The notes beneath the pieces were generated by a model. The model had not been told where the DNA came from. It ran no database searches and saw nothing but the letters and a program-made list of their open reading frames with translations. DNA of 64,000 bases from Macrocybe gigantea. Its lineage: Eukaryota; Basidiomycota; Agaricomycetes; Agaricales; Callistosporiaceae. Below, in pieces: positions 1 to 11,800 of the stretch; the first letter of the stretch is position 1; every line of letters begins with the position of its first letter. Position numbers and translations under genes: made by a program. The stretch spans positions 124,001 through 188,000 of the forward strand of contig SJRY01000270.1 in the NCBI GenBank assembly GCA_011319805.1. Reading direction: 5' to 3'.

Positions 1-1603
1 CCGCGCCCGAGTGATTGAACGCCATCGCCGAATATCATGATCATTTTCTGCATTGACGAAGTGTACATCAGTATGAAACAGAACGTATGACAATTAAAAT
101 ATCAATACCTGTTCCTTGGATTCTTGAATATAAGGCAGCAAGAAAGTCGCTGTATTCCCAATGTCCCGGATACCAAGCTTCGATGATTTTGCTGCAGCAG
201 TAACAAAAAGAGGCTTGGAGCGCGATCTGAATAGGGAGTGGATCTGGCTCTGTGCCGGTCATCCTCAAAGCGAGAATAAGTGGACGGCCCATAATACGAG
301 CAGCTCGTTCGACGGCCGCCTGGGTTCCTTGTGAGGACAGGCCCTCCAGATTGGAAAAGTCCAAGCAGTCTGCGATAATAGCAGAGGTTTGAAGAATTTC
401 CGTCGTCAATGTCTCCACCATACCTACGACGCCTCCAGGGAAGTCGTGATCGACGAAGACAGGGACAGGCCAAGTCGGAGAACTCGCTCGCCGCAGATCG
501 GAGGACTGCTGGCGAAGCTGGTCCTGCAACATCTTGTTGAGACGCTCCGTGGACTCGACCTGCCGGTTGCCACTCTGATCCGCTTGCAGTGCGGTCAGTT
601 TGTCTCGCAGTGTGACCAGCTCCTTCTCCAACAAGGTTATCTGGACCTCTTGACTCGAGTTGCGGTTCTGCAGCTCTTCCTTTGACAACAAGACGCTCTC
701 GAGCTCTTGTCGCAAGGACATGACGCGGTGTGCTGCGCTCAAGCTGGTCGAGCGTAAATCCAAGACTTCCGTCTCCAAGGCCACCTTCTGAAGCCTAGTT
801 TGGGCGACCTCTGCTTCTAGCGACTGTAGCTGACGCGCCAAAATATTCGTCCGACTATCGACGTCCGCCTTCGCAGTTTCTAGGGCCGAGATTCGGCCCT
901 CGGAAGCTCGTATCGATTGTAAGTGTTGTCGATTAGCGGCTTCGAGCTCTCTGTAACGTTGCAGTGCAACCGCGAGCTCCACATCCGCCTCAGTGAGTTG
1001 TCTACTCTTCTGTTGAATCTCTTCTTCGCGCGTTTTTGTGGTTAGCTGAGCGACAGCGAGCTCGTCCTGTAAGGCCTGGATTTGACCTTTGTGTTCTTGT
1101 AATTCTCGGAGGGCATGCTCCAGCTGAGCGGTCGCATCAGGCGCATCCTCATCTCTCGCTGTGGCAACCCTCTCTTCATCTAGTGTTGGCACCTCCGCCG
1201 GGCCCTGAATATCGAAAGATGTGGAAAAGTATGTCGAAGCGCCCGACGACGAGCTCGCTATAGATTCCAGATCGTCGTCCGCTGTGAACAACGGTAAGAC
1301 AAGGCTCAGACCATGACTAGAAGTCGCACCATTACCTTTGACCCACGTTTGCGACCCCGGTGTCGAGGCATGTTCGTGATGGCTCAAAGTCTCAAAGGCA
1401 TTCATGTCAGATTCTGATATTGAAGAGAAATTCAGCCATATTGCCTCGTCAGTGCCATGAAACGACGTATGCGTACCTTTGACCCATGAATGGGATTCCT
1501 GCATGGCATTGTCTTCGCGGTTGACAGCCCCGTCTTCATCATCCTCAACAGAGCGAGAACTCCGGAAACCCCGCAATAACCCAGTGACGAAAAAAGACGG
1601 CAT
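1..1603 (-). CDS. Coiled-coil protein, C-terminus beyond the left window edge
   Basis: I do not recognise the family. The ATG at 1603 opens with MPSFFVTGLLRGF; an upstream in-frame extension to 1690 lacks an ATG, so I start here. After a low-complexity N-terminus, residues from about 140 to 370 form a long heptad-rich coiled coil (repeated E, Q, L, K, with few prolines). A globular tail follows, containing AWYPGHWEYSDFLAALYSRI. The first exon ends at 110 (donor GTATTG on the minus strand). A 62-nt intron (48-109) leads to a second exon at 1-47 that reads on in frame with a W-R-S-I-T-R stretch, so the gene continues past the window edge. The coiled coil suggests a structural or scaffold role, which is inference. 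No frame disruption is seen. Confidence 0.75.
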
Positions 1604-2136
1604 CGCAAGTCCACTGATGAACCGAGAACAGAGCTGTAGGTCGTGATTTGTCTGAGAATGTGGTGTCCGTTGGAGTGCTGTAAATGCCACAGTACATGCG
1701 GATTCCAGATGCTAAGAATATTGCGATGCATGCCCTATTCATGCTCTTTGTAACGTGACTGACACATGGCGAACAGGCGTTCAAGGACAGTTCATAGAAA
1801 AATTCTTGTAGTCGGACTGGAAATTCCGTGGACATTTAACAGGATGCGATAATCCGAAGAACATTCTGAAGAAATTTGTTGCGAGTAGGTCCTCGAACGA
1901 GAACTGAGAGGAGGAACAATGCTTATGTAAACAGCCATCACATCCACCTTCAACTGTGCAGCGATACATCACTTGACGTAGAAACTCGGGAACGTCTATA
2001 TACCGTTATGCTGACGTGCAACTTCTTCACTGGACTTCCGAGAAATCCTCATCGACAATGGCCATTGCTGGACTCCTACAACCATCGTTTAATAATCGCG
2101 AAGCAACACAAACCAACACAAACCACGCAAATCATC
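1604..2136. other. Intergenic, upstream of the coiled-coil gene
   Basis: This gap holds the likely promoter and 5' UTR of the minus-strand coiled-coil gene and the 3' end of the Hsp70-like gene. Only short unsupported open frames occur. I see no repeat or RNA gene. Confidence 0.5.
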
Positions 2137-4582
2137 TCACCTTCTTTCCTTTCCCTGTAAAATAAATGAGATAGGGTAAGTCAGATAAGACTCAAGAACG
2201 TACATCTTCTATCCATGCCAGCTGAGCGTAAAACTCTGTGAGACCAAATGTTATGACGATATCTACTTCAGACTTGTAATATGTTTTCCCCTGCACGCTC
2301 GAACACTTGCGTACACCTATCTCATTCGTTACAGAGAAGCGCGACGCCATCAAGGAACAAACCGTAGAAAATCGACCTAATCCCAAATCGCTCGTCATTG
2401 CGTTGCTTAAATACACATTTGCAAGCTCACACTAACCCGAGTATAAGTCTATCCAAGCTGGCTTCCCATTTCCGGAGTAACGATAAATCCGAATGAGCAG
2501 ACTCTTGAGGCTTGCGCGCTTTTTGACTTTGCGGATGTCTCTATAGCGGAACTCCTTGGTTTCGGAAACCGATACACCCTGACATGATTCGCATTGATTC
2601 AACTGAGATGTATGGAAAGCACGAATGGAAAACACACTTGGTTAAGTATGACAGAAAAGTGGTCCATCAGAATTGGCACTCCATCGACCGCTTCAACAAC
2701 GAAGTCTTTTCTTTTCCTGTGCTCAGGATCGCTCCATATATATGGCTGGCGCTCTCGAACACCATATGCATATCTAGCAACACGGGCGACAACAAGACTG
2801 CTGAGGTAGTAGGAAATAGCACCCTGCGTTAGTCTCTTCAATCTGGCGATTTGGGTAAGAAATTTAGGTGAATATTTACTGAGCGGAGCATAAAAACGCC
2901 TACGAGCAACATTCCGGCCTATGGAACCAAAAGCCCAACAGCTCAAAGGTCTGTTTCATCTGACGAAACACCCAAGTGTTTGCTGAAAGTCCACCGACGA
3001 AGAAAATGGCCTATGAGAAGCAATCAGGGAGCGCAAACCATGGAGAGATGGCCGGGTAGTAAGAGTATGAGACCTATGAGACCTACAGTAATCGGAGCTT
3101 TCGCTTCGTTCACCATCATCATTGCGGTTTTCACAATGAAACTGAGCGTGGGTTGAAAGAAATTTGCAACTTCAGAGCTGCGTTGCGTCATTATGGTCCA
3201 TAATTAGAGCTACGAAGGACGCACCCTTCCAATAGTAGAACACCCGCATGAATGCCGGACGCTGGGTCGTTGTCTCCCTGACGGCCGAATTTGACCAATT
3301 GAGCTTTATCTCTGCTCTCGAACTCCAACTTCACGTTATTTTCGAAGTATAACACCATCTCCGGGATACGATCAAAGAATGTGGATTCAAACAGAAGGTC
3401 TATCAAATACGGGTTAAGGAAGGTCATTAACGTGGTTATATACCAGTAGAAGGTAAGCACCTTGCATGAAAACCCTTGCACGAGCCGTCACCACTGCGGA
3501 ACCTTTGAAACCAACTAAATCTATAGTATGAGAACCCGTTCCAATGAGATATGCTCATGTGAATATGTTACCTGAAGCTGGCACCAATTCCACTGAGGTC
3601 AAGCCCATTTTTAACGGCGATTTCTCCTGTGTGTAAGCGCAAAGACTGACAGACATGCTGCCCGCGTCAATTACAAGTGCATTTATTTTCTCCTGAAAGT
3701 GTAGAGTCAGTTGCGCCGTACGATGGCCTCTTGCCGACCGCGTGGCATACCTCTAATGGAAATTCGTTTTCAATGCAGAACCGATAGTTCGCCTCGCCTT
3801 CGGTCACAAAGTGAATCCTAGATCGTCCCTTGTCTGTGGCCGGGACGAGATCTGCGGTGATCATTGCTCGACGCATATCGGAAAACTGTTCCTCCTCCCA
3901 TCCGGTCGGATGTGACAGGACAAACTCGATGCTGTCCTTCAGGTCATCCCAGTACTTTGCGTCAGGGCTCTTAGAAATATGAATTTTGGCACTCGAGAAG
4001 AGATGTCGGTAAAAGTCAGCATAGATTTCGACGAGAGATTTTCCGGATGGGAGGGGGATGAGTCCTGGCATCACGTCCGGTAGGCGAAGAAGGTGCTTCG
4101 GCCACATGTGGAGCTTGAATCTAAGTGACAAGTAGTTCTTCACTGTTTCAAAAGTAAGAGAAGAAATAATTTCGCACTGTTCTGCCTTGAGCCAACCGTC
4201 TTCTTCTGCCTCCTTTATGGTTTCTTCGCGCAGGGTCTCGGTCCCAATAGCACGAACTATGCCATGGCGATTGTAATAAATGACTGAAGGTACCCTGCTC
4301 TGCTCAACGTTGGTTTCTTCCGAGCCCCCAAACCTTGCATTTCGATTTGTTCAGCGATAATCGCACTTCTCCGATGCAGCGCGTACCGAGTGATGTGCCG
4401 TATTTCAGGAATGAAGCCTGGTTTCAAGATGCTAGGATGGGGAACTAGTTAAGTTACCGCCTATCTACCCAGTCGATTCGGATGGCGACGATTCACCTGT
4501 ACGACACAGCACTGAACACGGTGCCGACGTCGAACGCCATGACGAGCTGGGGCACGGGGCCCTTGTATGGCGAGCACGACAT
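2137..4582 (-). CDS. HSPA12-like Hsp70-family ATPase-domain protein
   Basis: This is an actin/Hsp70-fold protein of the HSPA12-like type expanded in basidiomycetes, without a usual substrate-binding tail. The ATG at 4582 starts MSCSPYKGPVPQ, followed by phosphate-1 motif AFDVGTVFSAVSY. Later come FKLHMWPKHL, SIEFVLSHPTGWEEEQ, the phosphate-2 region LVIDAGSMSVSLCAY, the adenosine-type motif FFVGGLS, QGAISYYLSSLVVARVARY and the end motif ITFGLTEFYAQLAWIED. I stitched these by hand. At least ten short introns, for example 4432-4496, 4334-4386, 4121-4177 and 3693-3750, restore one frame with no indel, ending at TGA 2137-2139. The phosphate-2 loop lacks the usual D-x-G-G-G-T residues, so ATP hydrolysis may be impaired (inference). 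The role in this fungal family is unknown. Confidence 0.85.
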
Positions 4583-5145
4583 GTTTTGCGCTCCTGGGTA
4601 AATAAAGTTTCTCTACAGCCTTGGTGAAAAGATCGGAGGTAGAGCTATCCTTCGAACATGTGTTCGGCACGTTTTGAATCGAAGGACCTACGGATAAACT
4701 AAGCTTTGCGTATAGCTTAAGCTAAACACCGTTCTTTCTGCGCCTCCTGAGATGGGGCGAGAGTCGAAGGCCATATCCATGAAATCGCATTCTGTAAAGC
4801 GTCAGACAGCGAAGAACTTCGTGGAAATCTTCGCGTTCGGTTTCTTGATGACACAGTCGGTTGATGTCGTTCGACAAATATAAATGTAAGAACACAGGCG
4901 TAATCGATATCCGGTGTAAACTGCTCAAACCCACGACAGTGGCCATCGACCTATTCAAGTTTCGGACGTCGATGTCCTCAGCGCCCGGTCCACATGCATG
5001 GTGGAAGGTCGGCTCCGAGAAACGCGGTTTTCATTACAAACTAGGCATCCTGCACCCGTAAAGCTTCCACTCCATTTCGCCTCCACCCAACCACCTCTTT
5101 AATTTCCAGCGAAAGAAGAAAGAAGGAAGAAAAAGGCCATACAAC
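4583..5145. other. Divergent promoter region
   Basis: This stretch separates the Hsp70-like gene (minus) from the F-box-like gene (plus), so both promoters probably lie here. Only short open frames are present. A purine-rich GAAAGAAGAAAGAAGG stretch sits just before the downstream ATG. No other structure is seen. Confidence 0.45.
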
Positions 5146-7089
5146 ATGTCCCACCACCGATGCCTCGAAATCCCAGAGATCCTGCAGACCATCTGCGAGT
5201 TCGTCTGTGAGGGCGAGCGGGACTCGTCGTCGTGCGTCCTGTCCGAGATTCCGAGCAGAGACTCTGCCAAGAACACGTTAATATCTCTCGCGGTGTCAAG
5301 TAGGCTGTTCACGGAGATTGCGCTCGACACCTTATGGCACACGCAGATGAATTTCGTTCGGCTGATCAAGTGCTTGCCAGAGGAGATGTGGGTGGAAAGC
5401 CCTCCGACCGGATTTCAACGAGACCTGGTCAGAACGAGTTTTTTTCTACGTCTTTCGATTTATTCATTTTTTCTACCCTTTTGCATTCCCCCTCGACAAA
5501 TCCTGACGTCCGATACTCTCCTTTGCACCCCAACTGCTCTTTCGATAGTTGTTCAGGCGTTCTCCTCGCGAATCCGATTTCAAAAGATTCGATTATTATG
5601 CATGCAAGATACGGCGGCTCGAGTATTGGTCATGCGGGTGGCACCGACACACGGACCCGCCCTTCGACTTGGGTCTCCTTGACGAACTGGCCACATTCAA
5701 GAGCGTCACGTTCGGCCGAAAGAGCAAAACCTCTCCGACGTCGCTTTCGCGTCCCTACATCCTCTTCCCGAACCTCAGATTCGTGCGTTTCAGCCGCCAC
5801 ATCTATCTACCCATCGTCAGCAGACTGTTCTTCCACAATGAGCTGGTGGCGCTGTCCCTGCGGTATCGCGGGGAGGCGGTCGACTCGTACGCGGCGTCGG
5901 CTCTGAAACATTCGAGCCATTTGTGGTACTTGGAGCTCGTTGAGGACAATGAATGGGGTGGCAAGGATGGTCTTGAGCACGTACCGTGCCGGCGTACGCG
6001 CTTGCACCCCCAGCCGTCTGAGCAACACATAGGGCTGTCCGATTTGGTGTGCGGACTCAAATACTTGCGGAGCTTGAAGACGACAAATCGTCTGTTGAGC
6101 CGCCAAACGATTCGACACTTGGCGTACGAGTCCCCACAGTTCGAGGTTCTAAAGATCTCAAACTCGGCAGAGGACATTCTGCTTGCGCTGAAGCAGCCAC
6201 CACCGGACGACGACACAGACACTAAACCGCCTGCCGCCGGTCTTGGAGAATGGAAGCGGGACGGCGATCACGAGCCAGCCTTTCCTAACCTGCGTTGCCT
6301 CGAATGCAACACCACGAGTCTCCAGGTATGGCCCGGGCTCCTTCGGAGGCTAAGCCTAACCCGTTTACAAGAAATAACGTTGCACTGTAAAGACCTGCCC
6401 CTCTCCAACTCCCTCCACGCCTTCCTCTCGCGCTCGAAAAATCCTCTAGCCCAGACAGCCTCGCGACGTCGCTCTCGCTCACGCACGCATGGAAATCCTC
6501 CAGCCCGCGCGTGGACGCGGACGTGCTCGTCACCGCCGCGGTGCTCGAGCCGCTCAAGGCGTTCGCGCGTCTGACGAAGCTCGATTTGAGCCTCGCGTGC
6601 GCGTTCGCGATGGACGACGAGCAACTGGCGGAGCTTGCGGGTGCGTGGCCAGAGTTGAGGCACGTTCAGCTGGGCTCGGTGCTCGGCTGGGGGCGCACCT
6701 CGGGCGTCACGCTCTGGGGTCTGGCAGCGCTCGTCCGCGCGTGCCCGCGACTGGAGCACATCGGGCTTAGCCTCGACGCGACGGGCTCCGTCCCGCAATC
6801 GCGTCCTGAGCTTCAGCCTCATGAGAGCTCTGGGGAACGCGTCCCCCGCAACGACGCGATCACGTACCTGCATCTCGGCGACTCCAAGGTAGATGGCCCG
6901 CGCGAGGTGGCGCGCTTTTTGAAGGGACTGTTCCCGAATCTGATGGGGATTGGCGGAGCGTGGTTGTACAACCCCTCGGGCGCGTTTATGCAGCCCGAGA
7001 GGCACTTCACGCCTTGTGGCAGGAGGTCGTGGCTCTCCTACCAATCAGTACGTGAACGCGGCAGGTCTTGCCAACGCTTGGATTCCTGA
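5146..7089 (+). CDS. F-box/LRR-like protein, frame broken near 6440-6490
   Basis: The N-terminus CLEIPEILQTICEFV, then ISLAVSSRLFTEIALDTLWH, is the F-box-like opening common in agaricomycete F-box proteins, which recruit targets to SCF ubiquitin ligases. One phase-0 intron (donor after RDL near 5428, acceptor TAG at 5548) joins exon 2. The rest carries leucine-rich segments such as FPNLRFVRF, LRCLECNTTSLQVW, LTKLDLSL and WPELRHVQLG. Between SRSKNPLAQ and SLSLTHAWK (about 6440-6490) the frame changes with no convincing intron, which equals one missing base. Near 6975-7020 another frame gives a more family-like C-terminus (EALHALWQEVVALL), a second possible break. Either the consensus is wrong or the gene is decaying. 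The target is unknown. Confidence 0.75.
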
Positions 7090-7496
7090 AGGTATTTTAA
7101 GGCTGGATGTCGCTATGCCTTACGAGTGATGGTCTGCAGCGATATTCTGATAGCTCATCTTACGTGTTTTATGTGTTTCGTTTTTGCTTTTATTCATTGT
7201 AGTGATCATTATAGAGCGCCGAGGAGCACCATACCGAATATGATACAGGTGTCCTCCGACCCTGTAAAGGGATAGGGAGTGATCCTGGCCAACCGCTCTA
7301 TCCCCGCACGAGGTGACTGAACGACAATGTAATGTAAGCTGGTGGATACGTGAGCTACATCAGCACCGATCGTATCAAGTCATGTCGAACTTGAAGGAGA
7401 CCACAAAGCAGTGCTCGAGGGAGAGGCAGCTGATTGGAAGAATTGGATTCACTGGAAGGATACCACATGCATACGTGTATAGTTAGATCATAATGG
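7090..7496. other. Intergenic
   Basis: This is the 3' flank of the F-box-like gene. I see no convincing coding region, repeat or RNA gene. Confidence 0.4.
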
Positions 7497-8310
7497 TCAA
7501 GGCCAACGTCGCGGAGATGAAAACATGTCAGATGTGGGGTATTTCTCATCGGTTTCTGACAGCCGCAAGATTTGGGGCTCAGAGGAAGCTCTGAAGATCT
7601 GAAGGCGCCCTGCGACATGTGGGTACATAGTTACTCTGTGGACTGGCAGCGTCGACGTCGGGATACGCTTGATAAGGGAACAGAATGAATAAGATTGGGC
7701 TTCGTCCGGTTCCATCTGCAGCGGAGGGGGTGGAGAAAGACGACCTTCGTATCTAGGATCTGGGGTGGACGCCACATGGCTGAGATTTTTGGCATCTTTA
7801 ATATATCTCGTTTTATCCCCATCCAGCAACGCAATGCGAGTTTTTGAGATTTTCGCAGATCTGTCCGTGCTGAGCTTTCATCGGAAGAAGACTGAGATGA
7901 TGAGGACGGTGATAGCTGCTGTCGTACGTGGATACGGCGAGGTGACGTTTGACCTACGCACGCCATCCCGCAATTATTGTTGTTGATGCAATGTGAATGC
8001 GTGTCGTTGTGTGTGCTTCTTTTTTTTTTCTCTGTTCCAATCTTTGATGAAATGCCGGTGTCAAACGACGCGGCTTTCTTTCGTAGATGCGAGATTGATG
8101 GCGTTGAATGAACGTGACTCGATCCTCAATACCCGGTGCAGGAGAAAAGTGAGGCCACCTTGAAATTGACAGAGACCAGGACGGAGAATCGTGCGCCACA
8201 TCTGGCATAATCACATTGACACGCCGTGCGTTTTGGCGGAAGACCACATTGTGGATCAGATTCCTTCAGAGGGCTCCTGGATCTCACAAACCTGCCTGCC
8301 ATCGTAGTGC
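7497..8310 (-). CDS. Possible small unknown gene
   Basis: I do not recognise this gene and am unsure it exists. Minus-strand open frames give plausible protein-like text: RRVNVIMPDVAHDSPSW, then RWPHFSPAPGIEDRVTFIQ, then a serine-rich stretch and HVASTPDPRYEGRLSPPPP. They lie in different frames, so a model would need two or more introns or corrections. Composition (S, P and charged residues) suggests a disordered protein. The alternative is that these are chance open frames between genes; start and end are approximate. Confidence 0.25.
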
Positions 8311-8863
8311 GGCCGTATACTGGGGCGGATGTGATGCACAGATGGACAGATGATGGGCTGAGTGTGGCATGAGTACCGGAGTACTCAGTTGGAGCCTGAT
8401 AAGGGCCTCTCAGGAAAAATGGTAAGAAACAGGAAATTGATTGGATTCCATTTTTGGATTTGTTCGCCCGCCAAGTCACGTTGTTTATATTGGCGGCAAA
8501 AAAGGGCGAGCCAGTCCAATCCGCTCCTCCACGTCCGTCGATGACTTGGACGTCCTGTTTGACCCTTTCCTGACTTTTTCTGTTGTATATCGAGTCCTTG
8601 ACGACGGTCGTACGTCCAGCCGTTCGCCTACCCGTCGTGTTGCTGGGAAAGGCCATAATTTTCTGATAACTGACCGCTCATCGGCCTGGTATAGGGTGTT
8701 CGCACTGCATTTGTTTCATACTCTCGAGAACGACCTCTCAACGCTCAAAACGCACACTCTGTCGATTGTCCAGTCCTTTTTTACCCTCTTTTCAATCAAA
8801 CCTTCTATCATCTCTCGGAAAACCACGACAAAAACCTCCGAAACGACAGCATCAGCCTGAACC
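8311..8863. other. Probable promoter and 5' UTR of the RhoGAP gene
   Basis: Open frames here are short and unconvincing. The final 200 bases are pyrimidine-rich (TCC and TTT tracts), as in many fungal 5' leaders. Translation probably starts at the ATG in ACCATGGCC at 8864. Confidence 0.4.
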
Positions 8864-11800
8864 ATGGCCCCGCGACGTGGGGCGACCCCGTCCAACACCC
8901 TGAGTCCTCAGGAACCCCTCATACCCTCGTCACCCGTTTTTCCTGGTTTCCCTCGCTCAGCCTCACCCTCGTCTGGATTTACGCAGTTCCTGACCCGCCC
9001 GTCTAAATGGTTCAGTAGGAGTGCGTCTACGTCCAAGATTCCGAACAACGGCACGCAACCCGAGCCGCGTCCTAGCGTGAGCTTGGCGCGAAAACACAAG
9101 ATTTCTCGTCCGACAGACCCCCGGCCTATTTTGGATGCGTACGCGAATGGAGCAAGTAGGTGAGCTGGCAGACGTTCCTTTTTTTCTGATTCTCTCTGCC
9201 CCTCGTGGTTTCCTGCCTTGCTTCTGGTCAATCTCTTTCTTGAATCATCCATTTGTCTAGTTGGCACATTTTCCGCGCGCTTCCGTCCATCTGGCACCTT
9301 CATCTTTGCCGTTTGGCTTTTCGGGATGAAATGAACGTTCTTTCATCTTTTCCTGTCCTTATCTAACTGGTGACAGTATTTCTGACCAACGTTTCAGATC
9401 TGTACTGGACCTTTCCCAGAAGCCACCTCATCCGCTCGATCTCTCCCATGCCCAACCCACAAGCCAACCTTCCAGCCCCATCGTCCGACAACACTCCAAC
9501 CACTCTGGTGGCCTCGGCGACCTCAGGTCTATCTCACGGAAGGGCTGGTCTCGATCCGCCGATGACCTCAGCAAGATGTCCCCGGCGAACTTTTCGCCCA
9601 TAAAATCTTCTTTTCAGGACAAGGTCGCGGAGTACCGCAACCGCAGCAACAGCAGCGCGAGCGCCATTTCACCCGCGACGCCGACAACACCTGCGTTCAT
9701 CCCGAATGGCCGTCACCCCTTTCCGAGCGTCGCGAGCAACTCGCCGTCGTCATCCCCACCTCGCAGCGCTACTCTGCCTTTCGTGTCGATTTCCAGTCCT
9801 GATGGTGGAGGAGAGCAAGATTAGCGCCGGAAAGGTCGTCCCTATTGGTCCTCAGATGCAACAACAACAACAACAACAGCAGCAGCAGCAGCAACAACAA
9901 CAACAACAAGTCCATGCCAGGTCGCATTCGTTCACGCCGAAATTGTCGTCGAAGCTGGCCAGCCCGCGACTCGTGCCTTCCAGTCCGAAACGGAAGGGCT
10001 CGGCGTCCTCGGAGCGGCAGATAGATAAGGAGCGCGAAAAGGACGCAGCCGCGGAAGCAGAGGAAGCGGACAAGCTGCCCGCTTTGCCAGCTGTGCCATC
10101 TCGGAGCACGGTGTACCCTTCGCAGTTTGCGGCAAGCGCGAACAACAACAACGCTGGTAACGGCAACGGCAACGTGAACAATAGAATTACTGCCATGTTT
10201 GGTGCGGACGTTCCCCTCGCGTCGCAGAACGTGATGACGAATCGCGCAACGGCTCTCCTGGCGGCACCTACGATCGTCGAACCAGGCCAGGAGCTTCTCG
10301 ACGCGGGCTCGGTGGGTGGAAAGCGCTCGTCGCAGATCCTGTACCACAGCGGGTTCATCAACCGCCTGACGGACGCCACGACGCTGTACCAGCACCAGCA
10401 CCACCCGCCGCACCAACAGGCGCTCGCTTTGTCCAAGGGCTGGAAGCCGTTCAAGCTTGAGCTCAAGGGGTCCAAGCTGTACTTCTACAAGCCACCCAGC
10501 GATCGCGCCGCCGCAGTGAAGGATCTTTTTCCGACGGGGCTTGTGCCACCTTCCATGGATGAAGACGAGGAGGGCGAGGGTGAAGGAGGTGGTGTGGGAG
10601 GGGCAGGGGCCGGAATGGAGGAGGAGAAGCCGCGAGAAGGGTGGATGGGCAGCGTCGGTCGGCGCAAAAGAGCGTTTTGGGGGAGAAATACGCACCCTGA
10701 TCTTGTCCTTGCTGCAGGCCAGCGGACAATTGAAAAAGGAAGCTCGGACGCGGTGATACACGAAGCCGTGTTTGGGACGACATTCTCAGGCGATGCTCAA
10801 GCTCAGATCGCTGCGAACGATGCCGACAAGTGCGACAGCGGGGACGAAAATCAAGATCCTTCGCCAACCGACGACACAGCCCAGCACGAAAAGTGGAAGG
10901 ACTTTGCTTCGTCCGTTCTCCTCTGTCTTCCCTTTGTCATTGGAAAGAGCCGATTTGAAGTCGAATTTCTCCGGTGCTGTGATTACCTCGTCAGCGGTGC
11001 CGAAGATGACGTCCGGGAACAGGAGCGCACAAGGGTTGGGTGGCTCGCTGGAGAGTATCTCCGCCTACACTGCGTTCCTGCGGATTTGAGTGCATGGGAT
11101 GAGTGGAGGAAAGGCACCATTCCAGACGAACCTGCCGCGATTGTCAAACTGTCAATTGAGACATTGCCTGCGTCGTCGTCAACACAAGCCATATACTCTG
11201 CCTCACCCAACCTGAACATGTTTTCCCCGCGACCAGAAGGTACCAGCCAGAAGATGATCTCGCTCACAGGAGCATTGAAAGAGGGCCTTTCGTCGACTCT
11301 GCCGGTTCCGCCTTCGCCGTCGTCGAGGCCGTCATTGGACCTCTTGAGACAGGTCTCTGCGGGCAGCAGGTTCCCTGGGCCGCGCTCGAACAGGAAGGCT
11401 TGTCTCGAGATGTGCTGCATCTGCTCGATGCACAGTTTATTGCGCGCACGCTGACGTACTTTCACCGCTCAGCGCTGGAGGACATTCCGGACAATGTGAC
11501 GGCCGAGTTCGTCTTTTCGCCGGATAGGCAGGACCAGGACGCGGCGGCGGGCTCTTCGTCGTCCGCATCGGCAGAATCGTTCTCTTCGGCGGCGTCTGCC
11601 TCTTCAATGTTTGGCAGCGACGAACAGCCGCACTGGTTGACGAAGCTGCTCCTTATTCAGATACTAGGCAACGATACGTCTGTCGGGTACGCGTCTGCTC
11701 CGCTTGGGTCTGCGTCCGGCGGTGTCGCAGGACGCAGATCAGAAGACAGCCGCCCTGGGACGGGACAACTATCACAACAGCACGTTCCGCAAACGACGTC

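Noticed and set aside
6268..7044. A 258-codon Arg-rich antisense open frame in the F-box-like gene
   Set aside because: GC-rich shadow; the plus-strand leucine-rich text is clearly the coding one.
9769..10761. A 330-codon antisense open frame with a poly-Leu run opposite the poly-Q tract
   Set aside because: The poly-Leu is simply the complement of CAG/CAA repeats in the RhoGAP gene; there are no independent coding signs.
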